Shown piece after piece: positions 1-8,326 of a stretch of DNA of 16,940 bases. Position numbers and translations under genes: made by a program. Every line of letters begins with the position of its first letter. The stretch's first letter is position 1. The DNA lies in assembly GCA_031277435.1 (NCBI GenBank), contig JAITMI010000042.1, positions 1-16,940 of the forward strand, read 5' to 3'. Under the pieces are notes generated by a model. That model ran no database searches. It was not told the DNA's origin and saw only the letters and a list, made by a program, of their open reading frames with translations. The stretch is from Pseudomonadales bacterium. Its GTDB lineage: Bacteria; Pseudomonadota; Gammaproteobacteria; Pseudomonadales; Pseudohongiellaceae.

Positions 1-465
1 GCCTTGCGCGAAGACCCGGACATCATCCTGGTCGGCGAACTACGCGATCTCGACACCATGCGCCTCGCCCTCTCCGCCGCCGAAACCGGCCATCTGGTGT
101 TATGTACCTTACATACCAGTTCCGCGGCAAAGACGGTGGACCGCATCGTAGACGTGTTCCCCGGCCCGGAAAAATCCCTGGTACGCGGCATGTTGGCGGA
201 ATCACTGCAAGCGGTGATATCGCAAGTCCTGCTCAAGCGCGAAGGCGGCGGCCGCATCGCGGCGCGGGAAATTCTCTGGTGCACCCCCGCAATCCGCAAC
301 CTGATCCGCGAAGACAAAACGGCGCAAATGTACTCAGCATTACAAACCGGCACCCAGCACGGTATGCAAACCTTGGATCAAGCGCTCAAGCAACTCTTGG
401 CGCAGCGCCTGGTAAGCCGCGAGGAGGCCAAGGCGAAGGCGCGGATGCCGGAAGGGTTCGGCTAA
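1..465 (+). CDS. pilT: Type IV pilus retraction ATPase PilT, C-terminal part (5' end outside window)
   Basis: This is the C-terminal part of the hexameric cytoplasmic ATPase that depolymerises type IV pili and drives twitching motility. The reading frame is open from base 1, so the N-terminal domain and Walker A lie to the left. The visible part has the Walker B segment IILVGELRD (residues 8-16 of the fragment) with its catalytic Glu, then the His box HLVLCTLH (31-38). The C-terminal stretch TPAIRNLIREDKTAQMYSA and the tail GMQTLDQALKQL match PilT better than its paralog PilU. The end, MPEGFG, sits where Pseudomonas PilT proteins stop, so the C-terminus looks intact. The stop codon lies inside the first of three 22-bp repeats. 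pilU, which usually follows pilT in Pseudomonas, is not here; ruvX converges from the other side instead. Confidence 0.93.
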   Translation, partial: ALREDPDIILVGELRDLDTMRLALSAAETGHLVLCTLHTSSAAKTVDRIVDVFPGPEKSLVRGMLAESLQAVISQVLLKREGGGRIAAREILWCTPAIRNLIREDKTAQMYSALQTGTQHGMQTLDQALKQLLAQRLVSREEAKAKARMPEGFG

Positions 466-523
466 TTGAAAGTTTGTCCTCGGCTAATTGAAAGTTTTCT
501 TCCGTCCAATTGAAAGTTTCCGC
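458..523. repeat. Three direct repeats with 22-bp period after pilT
   Basis: The core AATTGAAAGTTT occurs exactly at 464-475, 486-497 and 508-519, each 22 bp apart, which is about two helical turns. Copies 1 and 2 share 18 identical bases (458-475 and 480-497), and the first includes the pilT stop codon. Copy 3 keeps only the 12-bp core. Regular spacing of a fixed core resembles a multi-site protein binding array. Ends of IS21-family elements carry repeated cores of this general ATTGAAA type, so a remnant end is one reading. A simple slippage duplication of the pilT 3' end is the other. No transposase gene is present. Confidence 0.75.
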
Positions 524-549
524 CTGATCGTGCGGCGTTCCTACATTTC

Positions 550-975
550 TCAATTCCCCAAATACCCCTCCAACAACAACTGCGCCGCCAAGGCATCGAC
601 CAGGGCGCGGTCGTTGGGGCGTTTGCCGGCGCGTTCGGCGTTTTGGCGGCTGATGTCGCGGGCTTCGCGGGTGCTCAGGCGTTCGTCCACGCCGTGTATG
701 GGTTTGTGGTAGCGCTCTTGCAGTTTGGCGCCGAATTGGCGGGCGCGGGTGGTCATTGCGCTGTCGCTGCCGTCCATGTTGAAGGGCAGGCCGAGCACGA
801 AGGCGTCGGGTTTCCAGCGCTGGATGATCGTATCGAGCTGAGCCCAGTCAGGTTCCAGCGCGCGCACCGGCAACACGGCGATGCCGGTGGCGGTGCGGGT
901 GAGCGTCTGGCCCACGGCGACGCCGAGTTTTTTGGTGCCGTAGTCGAGTGCAAGCAGGGTTTGGTGTGTGCTCAT
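550..975 (-). CDS. ruvX: Putative Holliday junction resolvase RuvX/YqgF
   Basis: This encodes a 141-residue RNase H-fold protein of the YqgF family. The family is annotated as a Holliday junction resolvase and is also implicated in 16S rRNA 5'-end processing. The three acidic positions are present: D11 in ALDYGTKKLGVAVG, E98 in VDERLST and D127 in LVDALAAQ. The GLPFNMDGS loop near residue 63 is typical, and the length matches the family. The ATG at 975 gives the standard N-terminus. In Pseudomonas ruvX directly follows algH; here TBDR1 lies between them, 153 bp upstream on the same strand. ruvX may therefore be read from TBDR1 or from a promoter in the repeat-containing leader. The repeats around its start codon are described separately. 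pilT converges on it, with 84 bp between the stop codons. Confidence 0.93.
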   Translation of the reverse strand: MSTHQTLLALDYGTKKLGVAVGQTLTRTATGIAVLPVRALEPDWAQLDTIIQRWKPDAFVLGLPFNMDGSDSAMTTRARQFGAKLQERYHKPIHGVDERLSTREARDISRQNAERAGKRPNDRALVDALAAQLLLEGYLGN

Positions 976-1083
976 TACGTATTCAACGATAGTCGAGCGC
1001 TAGCGGGGTTTGGTGTGTGCTCATTATTTATTCAACGATAGTAGAGCGCGGGCAAGGCTGGGTTTGGCGCATGATTTATTCCA
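941..1083 (-). repeat. 49-bp tandem repeat, three degenerate copies, over the ruvX start
   Basis: Copy 1 (941-989) contains the true ruvX start codon and its first codons. Copy 2 (990-1038) matches it at about 44 of 49 positions. Copy 3 (1039 to about 1083) is more degenerate, with small insertions and deletions. Read on the minus strand, copy 2 contains an ATG at 1024 followed by MSTHQTPLALDYR and a TGA at 983-985; the real protein begins MSTHQTLLALDYG. Copy 3 contains ATG at 1072 and a 14-residue frame ending in TAA at 1028-1030. The leader therefore carries two short reading frames, each closing just before the next ATG. The pattern is a tandem duplication of the gene's own 5' end. Confidence 0.85.
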
Positions 1084-1128
1084 CCGTGGATTTGCGGGCC
1101 ATCCCTGGCCCATTCTGGAAACGATAGA

Positions 1129-4100
1129 TCAAAAACTGACGTTGAAACCCAGCGAATAACGCCGGCCCAGCGCATCGTAGTTGCCGCTCACCGATTGACC
1201 GCTGCCGCCGAACTGCGCGCCCGGCATTGAGGGGATGATCGGGGGAGCGCGATCGGTCAGGTTGGTGACGTTGAATGAGAAGGCCCACTCGCTGGAGTCC
1301 AGCGCCATGTTGTAGCGTAGATTCAGGTCCGTCGTCATGTAGGAACCGATCTCGGCCCAGCCGTAATCGACGTCAATGCCTTCGACCCAATCGATGTTGG
1401 TGCGCGCCACCCGGCTGCGGTAACGTTCCTGCAAACCGATGGAAAAATCTCCGATTTCGTAATTGGCCGACAGCACGCCCGTAGTCCGCGGCGTACCGGC
1501 GCCGCCAACGGTGTCGTTAACCGGCGCGCCCACTTCGGATTGACGGCTGTTCTCATACAAGTGGCCCACCAAGGCTCTGAGCGAAAAACCTTCCTCATAA
1601 TCCGAAAATAAATCCAGCTCACCGCGCCACACGAGATCAACGTCGAGACCGCGCACGATGGCCTTGGCCAGATTCACCTGGCCGATCACGATGCGGGTGA
1701 CGCGATCATCATCGGCGGAGCGGGTAATGAAGTCGCAAAAAACGCCATTATCGAAACATTCATCGACGATTTGCTGCGCGGTGCCCGCCGGCCCGATGCG
1801 GTCGGACTGATCGATCTTGTAATAATCCACCGAGGCTTGCAGCCCAGGAATGAAACTCGGCTGATACACGAAGCCCACCGTCAGCGTGTCGGCGGTTTCG
1901 GTATTGAGATTGGGGTTGCCTTCGGTCGAGGTGGTGGTCAGCACGTCTTCGCCATATTTTGGGTCAGTCACCGTGCCGCCGCCGGCGCCGCCGATCTCGA
2001 AGCGCTCATTGAAGCCCGCTTCGCGCATGTCGCGCGAGAAGGTCGAACGCAAACGCAGATCATCGAATACGCCGGCTTCGACGCCCACCTTCCAGGAGTT
2101 ACTGGAACTGCCCGGCGTATATTGCGAGTGGCGATAGGCGAAGTTGGTGTGCAGCGATTGGCCGCCCGCCGTTTGTAGCAGCGGCGCGTCAAGTTCCGCG
2201 AATTGTTCCTTCACGCGCACATCACCCGCCATGTAACCGATGGTGGAGTTCTGGTGCAGGTTTGGCGCCGATTGATAACTGGTCGGTACACCACGAATGC
2301 CAAGCTCAGGCACGTTTTGCGGGCCGCCATAGGCTTCGATGTAGAAAGGCAGGCCGTATTGCACAATGCTGTCCTGGCGCCAGTTTACGCCCAGCGCCAG
2401 CGCGAATTCACCAGCGCCAAAGCCTTCCCAGATGGGGCCGGAAAACACCGCTTCGGCGAAATCCTGTTCCACGCGGCTGTAGCGTTCCTTCGGCACTTCC
2501 AGCAAATAATTCTGCACATCGGCGCTGGCGTTGCCGTGGCCGAAAATATTGATCGGCACGCATTTTTCGATTGAACCATCTTCAAAACCAACCGGTCCAG
2601 TAATCGGCGTGAAGTCGCTATCGGGCTGCTTGAGCCACCAGGCGCCCTGGCCCCAGCCTTCGGTCTTGCCTTCCACCGACGCTCGGAGCTGCGCTTCGGT
2701 TGGATTGAAACGCTGCACGTTACAGATGATTTCGCCGGTGCCGCGATCCGCTTCGGATACCAGCGTGTTGGTGCCGCGATAGACCTCGACCGCGTCGATG
2801 CCGAGGAACAAACGGTCCAAACGCAAGCGCTCCGCGTAGCCGAGGCGCTTCGAGCGGCCGGACTGCGCATGAAGGCGCAGGTTCCATTCGCCCGGTAATT
2901 CCTGATCGACGCCAGCCATCAGCGAATAGGTTTCGTATTTGTCGCTCTCGGTGATGTGATCGATGATGTTTTCGCCCAGGCCCGCGTAGGGGCTGTCGTC
3001 GCGCACCGTGCCGAACTTGCGCAGACCGATGGAGTTGAGATTGGCGTCAACCATAGCCTGGCGCACGGACGCGGGCAGGAAGGCGTTTTCGCGGTAGATG
3101 GTCGCTTGCGTCGAAGAGCCTTCAAGCACCGGCATACCCAAACTGTTGTTGCCGCGGCGACCGCTCAGCGTGCTTTGGATTTCGCCCAACAGAACATGGC
3201 CGAAAATCTGCGTGCTGTCGCTGAGATCGAACTGCAAGCCGACGAAACCGGTGTTACGTTCAACGCCGGCCGAGGAAATGCCGGTATCGAAGGCATCCAC
3301 GCCGATTTCGCTTTCAATGCCATCGATCGTATTTTGGATCGAACAGGTTACACCGGGGGCGGTGAAGCAGCCGAGCGAGCCCATTTGGTAGGGGCGGATG
3401 CTTTTGCCATCAGGCGTGAAGGTTTGGCGGTCCAAGGCAGTGCCGGGGGCGACGATCAAACCCGCGGGCGTGTTGACGGTGGTCACCGCGTTGGGTTTGA
3501 CGATGCGCTGCGGCACGTTACCGGAGGCGCGCTCCGCCGCCGTGGCGGTGGTCCAGGCGGGGTTTTGCACGTAGGCGTAGTTTTGGAACCAATCGGCAAA
3601 ATCTTCGTCGGCGCGATTGCGTTCAAATTCTTGCAGGTCTTGGCGTTCCACGGAAAAAATCACATGCCAGCGATCGCCAACCGGAAAGCCGCCGGCGAAT
3701 GAGGCGGTATAGTTGCCGCCATCGCCGTATTCGTTGACGCCGGTGCGGAAATCGGCTTTGAAGCCTTCAAACTGCCGGTTCAAAATAAAGTTGGTGACCC
3801 CCGCCAGCGCGTCGGCGCCGTAGGCCGCCGTGGCGCCGCCGGTGACGACGTCCACGCGCTGCAACAAGGCGGTGGGGAACAAATCGGTGTTCACCGTACT
3901 GGTGCGATCCGCCGGTACCACGCGCGCGCCATCGAGCAGCACCAAGGTGCGGTTGGCGCCCAGGTTGCGCATGTTGATGTTACTGGTGCCGGTAAAGGTG
4001 CCCAGCGAACCGTTGGCGTTGCGCGGGCTGGTGTTGGAGAAAAATTGCGGCAGTGAACTGAGCGATTCGGTAATGGTGCCGTTGGGCGCATACTCGATCA

Positions 4101-4296
4101 GTTGCGCCGTTTCCACCGAGGTCACCGGCACTGGCGAGGTGAAGCCGACATCACGTTGAATGCGGGAGCCGGTGACGGTGATCTGTTCCACATCTTGCTG
4201 CTGCTGTGCGAAAACTCCCTCGCCGTAAAGCAAGGCCGCAATGGTAAGCGCCAGCCATTTGTGGCATGTGGTTTGGTATTTTTGAGCATCTTTCAT
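1129..4296 (-). CDS. TonB-dependent outer membrane receptor (TBDR1)
   Basis: This encodes a 1055-residue outer membrane receptor that would import a ligand using TonB energy. Residues 1-30 look like a signal peptide ending GVFA, with cleavage before the QQQQ run. A TonB-box-like segment, VEQITVTGSRI, follows at about 36-46. The plug domain has the typical MRNLGANRTLVLLDGARVV and VTGGATAAYGADALAGVTNF stretches. The remainder reads as a large beta-barrel closing in GFNVSF with a terminal Phe. Cysteine pairs in long loops (for example CFDNGVFCDFITR) recur in the paralog TBDR2. The start at 4296 is backed by AGGGG a few bases upstream and a perfect TATAAT box. The gene interrupts the usual algH-ruvX adjacency. 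The ligand is unknown; the subclass is common in marine and soil proteobacteria. Confidence 0.93.
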   Translation of the reverse strand: MKDAQKYQTTCHKWLALTIAALLYGEGVFAQQQQDVEQITVTGSRIQRDVGFTSPVPVTSVETAQLIEYAPNGTITESLSSLPQFFSNTSPRNANGSLGTFTGTSNINMRNLGANRTLVLLDGARVVPADRTSTVNTDLFPTALLQRVDVVTGGATAAYGADALAGVTNFILNRQFEGFKADFRTGVNEYGDGGNYTASFAGGFPVGDRWHVIFSVERQDLQEFERNRADEDFADWFQNYAYVQNPAWTTATAAERASGNVPQRIVKPNAVTTVNTPAGLIVAPGTALDRQTFTPDGKSIRPYQMGSLGCFTAPGVTCSIQNTIDGIESEIGVDAFDTGISSAGVERNTGFVGLQFDLSDSTQIFGHVLLGEIQSTLSGRRGNNSLGMPVLEGSSTQATIYRENAFLPASVRQAMVDANLNSIGLRKFGTVRDDSPYAGLGENIIDHITESDKYETYSLMAGVDQELPGEWNLRLHAQSGRSKRLGYAERLRLDRLFLGIDAVEVYRGTNTLVSEADRGTGEIICNVQRFNPTEAQLRASVEGKTEGWGQGAWWLKQPDSDFTPITGPVGFEDGSIEKCVPINIFGHGNASADVQNYLLEVPKERYSRVEQDFAEAVFSGPIWEGFGAGEFALALGVNWRQDSIVQYGLPFYIEAYGGPQNVPELGIRGVPTSYQSAPNLHQNSTIGYMAGDVRVKEQFAELDAPLLQTAGGQSLHTNFAYRHSQYTPGSSSNSWKVGVEAGVFDDLRLRSTFSRDMREAGFNERFEIGGAGGGTVTDPKYGEDVLTTTSTEGNPNLNTETADTLTVGFVYQPSFIPGLQASVDYYKIDQSDRIGPAGTAQQIVDECFDNGVFCDFITRSADDDRVTRIVIGQVNLAKAIVRGLDVDLVWRGELDLFSDYEEGFSLRALVGHLYENSRQSEVGAPVNDTVGGAGTPRTTGVLSANYEIGDFSIGLQERYRSRVARTNIDWVEGIDVDYGWAEIGSYMTTDLNLRYNMALDSSEWAFSFNVTNLTDRAPPIIPSMPGAQFGGSGQSVSGNYDALGRRYSLGFNVSF

Positions 4297-4320
4297 TATC
4301 CCCTGTGGATTTTTTCGTTA

Positions 4321-4326
4321 ATTATA
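4321..4326 (-). promoter_or_regulatory. Probable -10 box for TBDR1
   Basis: The minus strand reads TATAAT here, the sigma-70 -10 consensus, 24 bases upstream of the TBDR1 ATG, which would give a leader of about 18 nt. The nearest -35-like hexamer, TTGATA, lies only 11 bases upstream, which is too close. The hexamer at the ideal 17-bp spacing is a poor match, so an activator may be needed. The call rests on the -10 match alone. Confidence 0.35.
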
Positions 4327-4383
4327 GGAGTCTTTTTTATCAAGCTCTCCCGCCAGGCAGGTTACTGAGGTTTTGCCGGTGTC

Positions 4384-4968
4384 TCAACTGTAACCAACCT
4401 CCGTGGCGAGCTGGCTCATGGAAAAACCGAGCGTGGCGGTGGCCATGTCGGGTTTGCGGCTGAAGTCGGTGGAAAACAGGATGTCGCTGTTGGCGCGGCA
4501 GGTGAGCCAGGCGTTTTCGCTCAATTCGCGTTCGAGCTGGCCCGGATACCAGCCGCAGTAGCCGAGCGCGACCAGGAACTGCGCGGGGCCCTGGTTGTGG
4601 CCGATGGCGGCGAGAATTTCCCTGGAGGTGGTGAGGGTGAGCGATTCGGTAATGGCGAGAGACGAAGGCCAGCGCGGTTTGTCGTTGTGCAGCACGAAGC
4701 CTTTTCCGGTTTCGAGTGGGCCGCCGTTGAGCACGATTTCTGAGGCGGCGCGCGGGCGCTGATCCTCAAGTTCAAGCTGTTCGAGAATTTCCCGCAATTG
4801 CATGTGCCCCGGCAGGTTGACGGCCAGGCCCAGCGCGCCTTCCTCGGGCGCGTGGCGCCAGAGGTAGATGAGAGCGTTGGCGAAGTAGGAGTCCTGCAAT
4901 TGCGGCATGGCGATCAGAAAATGATCGGCCAGGGAACTGAAATTCTGTTGTTCAAAAGTCTGGGTCAT
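4384..4968 (-). CDS. algH: UPF0301 protein AlgH/YqgE
   Basis: This encodes a 194-residue cytoplasmic protein of the UPF0301 family. It is named AlgH in Pseudomonas after an effect on alginate genes, and its biochemical role is unsettled. Family signatures are clear: HFLIAMPQLQDSYFANALIYL near the N-terminus, GALGLAVNLP at 44-53, NGGPLETGKGFVLH around 80-93, and ALGYCGWYPGQLERELSENAW around 134-154. Length is close to the usual 185-190. The ATG at 4968 gives the expected N-terminus, though no strong Shine-Dalgarno sequence precedes it. It normally follows the tonB3-type gene and precedes ruvX. Here it is isolated, with receptor genes pointing away from it on both sides. Any promoter must lie in the 209-bp gap it shares with TBDR2, where no convincing -35/-10 pair was seen. 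Confidence 0.93.
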   Translation of the reverse strand: MTQTFEQQNFSSLADHFLIAMPQLQDSYFANALIYLWRHAPEEGALGLAVNLPGHMQLREILEQLELEDQRPRAASEIVLNGGPLETGKGFVLHNDKPRWPSSLAITESLTLTTSREILAAIGHNQGPAQFLVALGYCGWYPGQLERELSENAWLTCRANSDILFSTDFSRKPDMATATLGFSMSQLATEVGYS

Positions 4969-5177
4969 GGGCGGTGGCGCGGAGGGGGCGCTAGGGTGAT
5001 GGTTCGTAGCCTACCATGATCCCCGCGTTCCCGCAGGCGGACAGGTCACTATTCATTCTTGGCGAGGCTTTACAAATGCGCGGGCAGCGTTCAGCATCGG
5101 CGACGCTCCACGCTGGTGCAAGACTGCAATAACAACAAAAAACCACACGCAATAATAACGATAAGAGGGGAGAAGAT

Positions 5178-8100
5178 ATGGTTTTATCCGGGGTTTTATC
5201 AAAGAGGAAGCGCAAGCTTTTATCCAGCGTGATTGCCGTCATCGCCTGTGGCATGGCGAGTGGCGCACAGGCGCAGAATGCGCCCGGCGGCGACCCGGCG
5301 CTGGAGGAAATCACCGTCACCGGCACGCGCATCCGCCAGACTGACGGCATGGTCACTCCAGTGCCAGTGACGTCCGTCAGCACCCAGGAGCTGGCCAGTT
5401 TCAACCCCGGCGGCACCATTTCGCAGCAGCTCGATTCCTTGCCGCAATTCTTCGGCAACTCTACCTTGCAGCGCAGCGCGTCGGTCACTACGGTGTCGGG
5501 CGGTTCGGGTTTCAGCGCGCTGAACCTGCGCAACCTGGGCTCCGACCGCACGCTTACGCTGCTCGACGGCGCGCGCGTAGTGCCTACCGACAAGCGCGGC
5601 GGGGTCAACGTCGACGCCTTTCCCACCGCGCTCTTGCGCAACGTGGAAGTGGTCACCGGCGGCGCTTCGGCGGCCTATGGCGCTGACGCCGTGGGCGGGG
5701 TGGTCAACTTCGTCATCAACCGGGAATTCGAGGGCTTCACCGCTGAGGTGGGCACCGGTATCACCGAAGAAGGCGATGGCGAGCGCTGGAACCTCAGCCT
5801 GGCCGGCGGCAAGCGTTTCGGCGACCTCAACGTGATCGCGTCGCTGGAAGCGCGCAAGATTTCTGAAATCGAACGCGATCCGCAAGATCTCGGCGACTGG
5901 TTCCAGCGCTGGGGCTTCGTCACTAATCCCGAGTGGGCCGCCTGGCGCAGCGCCAACCCAAGCGCGCCAGCCTCGCAGGCGCCAGTGCCGCAGCGTTTGA
6001 CGCTGCCGTGGGTGACGGTGACCACGCATTCGCCCTTTGGCCTGATCTCCAACACCCGCGGGGTGATGGACAACATGAAATTCACCGAGGACGGCAAGGC
6101 CATCACGCCCTTCGTATTTGGCGACGTGGTGTCCAACGGCGGCCCCGGCACCACCAATTCCATGGCCGGCGGCCCCGAAGCCATGCTGGCGCACATGACC
6201 ACCGGCGGCGGCGTGTCCGCGGCGGAAGCGGTGTCCCGTTCGGGCTTTTTGGGGCTGCAATACGCCTTCAGCGACAGTTTCACCATGTTCGGGCAGGCGA
6301 TAGTGGGCCGTACCGAGGCCAACGACCAGATCAACCGCGCCAACTACGAATTGCAAAGCCCCACCTGGTACACCACGATCCGTTCCGATAACGCCTTTTT
6401 GCCCGAGCAAGTGCGGCAGTTGATGCTCGATAACAACTTGCAGGAATTCCGCATGAGCAAGTTCGGCGGTTTCTTCGGGCGGCGCGACCTGGGCTCGATG
6501 GAACGCGCCAGCAACGTGTTTGGCATGTTCCAGTGGAGCGTGGGTTTCGATTGGGAATTGCCCAACGAGTGGTCGCTGAGCGCCTCCTGGCAGGAAGGGC
6601 GCTCCGACCGCAATTCCAAGGCCGATGGCAGAATTCGCATTGATCGTCTCTTTATGGCAATGGACGCGGTGCGCGATCCAAATACCGGCGCCATCGTCTG
6701 CCGCGTGCAACTCTTCAACCCCACCCCTGAGCAGCTTGCCGCCAGCCCCTCGATCGCCGGCATGGGGTCGGCGCGCGATCCGAACGTGCCGCGCACCTCG
6801 CCGGTGGGGCTCGACAACTCGATACGCGATTGCGTGCCCTTGAACATTTTGGGTAGTGGCAATGCCAGTATTCAGGCGCTTAATTATGTGGATCGCGACG
6901 CCTCGGAAAAAGGCGCGCACGGCGACTTGCGGCAGGATTTCGCCGAGGTGCTGCTTACCGGCGATCTGTTTGAGGGCTGGTATGGCCCGGTTGGTTTCGC
7001 CGCCGGCTTGACCTACCGCGACATGAGCATCGACGAAAGCTCGCCGCAGATCGAACTCGACTACCAAGGCGCGCCGGTGAACGCGCCCGAGCTTGGCATC
7101 CGCGGCATTCCGCCCGGTTATACGGTTGGCGCGGTCACCAGTTTGCACCAGTTCGCCGGTTTTCCGGTGATCCGGGGCAGTTTCGACGTGTGGGAAGCCT
7201 TCGGCGAAGTCACCACCACGCTGTGGCGCACGGATTTGGGGCAGTCCCTCAGCGGCGACCTCGCGGCGCGCCGTTCCGATTATTCCACCTCCGGCGCCTC
7301 CGACAGCTTCAAGATCGGCCTCGATTTTCAGGTAATCGACGGCCTGCGCCTGCGCTGGACCAAGTCGCGCGATGCCCGCGAACCGACGTTCTCCGAACGT
7401 CTCGACAGTGCTGGTACACTCGGCAACGTACTTGATCCACGTTTCGACGGCGCGCGTTTCGAGATCACCACCGTCAATGGCGGTAACCCGGATCTGCTGC
7501 CGGAAGTGGCCAACACCATGACCGCCGGCGTGGTGCTGACGCCAACCGTGAGTTTTCTCGATGGCCTGCGGCTGTCAGTGGATTACTATGACGTGAAGGT
7601 AAGGGATTCGGTGGCGCAATTGGGCGCGCAGCGTATTCTTGATGAGTGCGAAAACAACGGCGTGCTGTGCGACTATATTACCCGCGATGGCGTGACCGGC
7701 CAGGTTTCCTCGATATTCAACGTGTTTCTTAACGTCGCGCAGGCCAGAGTTAAGGGAGTCGATACCGAAGTGCAGTACAGTAGCGCCCCGGATTTGTTCA
7801 GCGACGCCGAGGAAACGCTCAGCCTGCGCGGCCTTTTCGGTTACCTGATCGAGCGCTCCGATACGCCCTTTGGCGGCGCGCCGGTCGATAGCGTGGGCGG
7901 CGGCGGCACCCCGGAGTGGACCGCCACCATGACGGGCACTTACCGCATCGGGCCGTGGTCGGCGCAGATGCAGGGGCGTTACGTGGATTCGACCAAGGTC
8001 AACACCACCTGGGTCGAAGGCATCGATATCGATGATAATAGCGTCGCTTCGATGACCTGGTGGAATGGCCGCTTTGCCTACGACGGCGAAACCGATGGCG

Positions 8101-8258
8101 GCGCTACATACAATGTGGCGCTGAGCGTGCAGAATATGTTCAACAAGTCGCCCTCGGTCGTGCCCAGCGTGAACACGCGCGGCGGTACGCAAGGGGCGCG
8201 GGCGAATCAGGATGTGTTTGGGCGCGCCTATCAGCTCAGTTTGAATTACCGTTTTTGA
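5178..8258 (+). CDS. TonB-dependent outer membrane receptor (TBDR2)
   Basis: This encodes a 1026-residue outer membrane receptor paralogous to TBDR1. A basic N-terminus (KRKRK) and hydrophobic stretch end in GAQA, predicting signal cleavage after residue 32. A TonB-box-like LEEITVTGTRI follows at about 42-52. The plug carries LNLRNLGSDRTLTLLDGARV and VTGGASAAYGADAVGGVVNF, nearly superimposable on TBDR1. Other shared blocks include PELGIRG, CENNGVLCDYITR, and the C-terminal region ending LSLNYRF. The start is well supported by GAGGGGAGAAG two bases before ATG. It heads the plus-strand group of exported proteins, and a terminator-like hairpin follows its stop codon. The ligand is unknown. The resident tonB gene (11448-12200) is a plausible energy partner. 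Confidence 0.93.
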   Translation: MVLSGVLSKRKRKLLSSVIAVIACGMASGAQAQNAPGGDPALEEITVTGTRIRQTDGMVTPVPVTSVSTQELASFNPGGTISQQLDSLPQFFGNSTLQRSASVTTVSGGSGFSALNLRNLGSDRTLTLLDGARVVPTDKRGGVNVDAFPTALLRNVEVVTGGASAAYGADAVGGVVNFVINREFEGFTAEVGTGITEEGDGERWNLSLAGGKRFGDLNVIASLEARKISEIERDPQDLGDWFQRWGFVTNPEWAAWRSANPSAPASQAPVPQRLTLPWVTVTTHSPFGLISNTRGVMDNMKFTEDGKAITPFVFGDVVSNGGPGTTNSMAGGPEAMLAHMTTGGGVSAAEAVSRSGFLGLQYAFSDSFTMFGQAIVGRTEANDQINRANYELQSPTWYTTIRSDNAFLPEQVRQLMLDNNLQEFRMSKFGGFFGRRDLGSMERASNVFGMFQWSVGFDWELPNEWSLSASWQEGRSDRNSKADGRIRIDRLFMAMDAVRDPNTGAIVCRVQLFNPTPEQLAASPSIAGMGSARDPNVPRTSPVGLDNSIRDCVPLNILGSGNASIQALNYVDRDASEKGAHGDLRQDFAEVLLTGDLFEGWYGPVGFAAGLTYRDMSIDESSPQIELDYQGAPVNAPELGIRGIPPGYTVGAVTSLHQFAGFPVIRGSFDVWEAFGEVTTTLWRTDLGQSLSGDLAARRSDYSTSGASDSFKIGLDFQVIDGLRLRWTKSRDAREPTFSERLDSAGTLGNVLDPRFDGARFEITTVNGGNPDLLPEVANTMTAGVVLTPTVSFLDGLRLSVDYYDVKVRDSVAQLGAQRILDECENNGVLCDYITRDGVTGQVSSIFNVFLNVAQARVKGVDTEVQYSSAPDLFSDAEETLSLRGLFGYLIERSDTPFGGAPVDSVGGGGTPEWTATMTGTYRIGPWSAQMQGRYVDSTKVNTTWVEGIDIDDNSVASMTWWNGRFAYDGETDGGATYNVALSVQNMFNKSPSVVPSVNTRGGTQGARANQDVFGRAYQLSLNYRF

Positions 8259-8266
8259 TACAGGTT

Positions 8267-8297
8267 CCGGTTTACCACGAGGTGGCCGGGTTTTTTT
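8267..8297 (+). terminator. Possible rho-independent terminator after TBDR2
   Basis: CCGG at 8267-8270 pairs with CCGG at 8286-8289, and ACC (8274-8276) pairs with GGT (8281-8283) through two G-T pairs and a one-base bulge. Seven T residues follow immediately at 8291-8297. The stem is imperfect, so termination is probably partial. It would lower expression of the downstream small genes relative to the receptor. Confidence 0.5.
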
Positions 8298-8326
8298 CTC
8301 AACGACGCAACACACACAGGAGCAAT

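Noticed and set aside
941..1083. The 49-bp repeats as a CRISPR array
   Set aside because: The copies abut with no unique spacers and they match the ruvX coding start, so this is a tandem duplication.
1096..1111. A GGGCC/GGCCC inverted repeat after TBDR1 as a terminator
   Set aside because: The stem is only 5 bp and no T run follows on the minus strand, so support is too weak to call it.
2956..3702. A 248-codon open frame on the plus strand
   Set aside because: It is antisense to TBDR1, with no recognisable motif or ribosome binding site.
5220..7148. A 642-codon open frame on the minus strand
   Set aside because: It lies antisense to the well-supported TBDR2 gene and its His/Gly/Ala-rich translation resembles no protein family; it is a by-product of GC-rich codon use.
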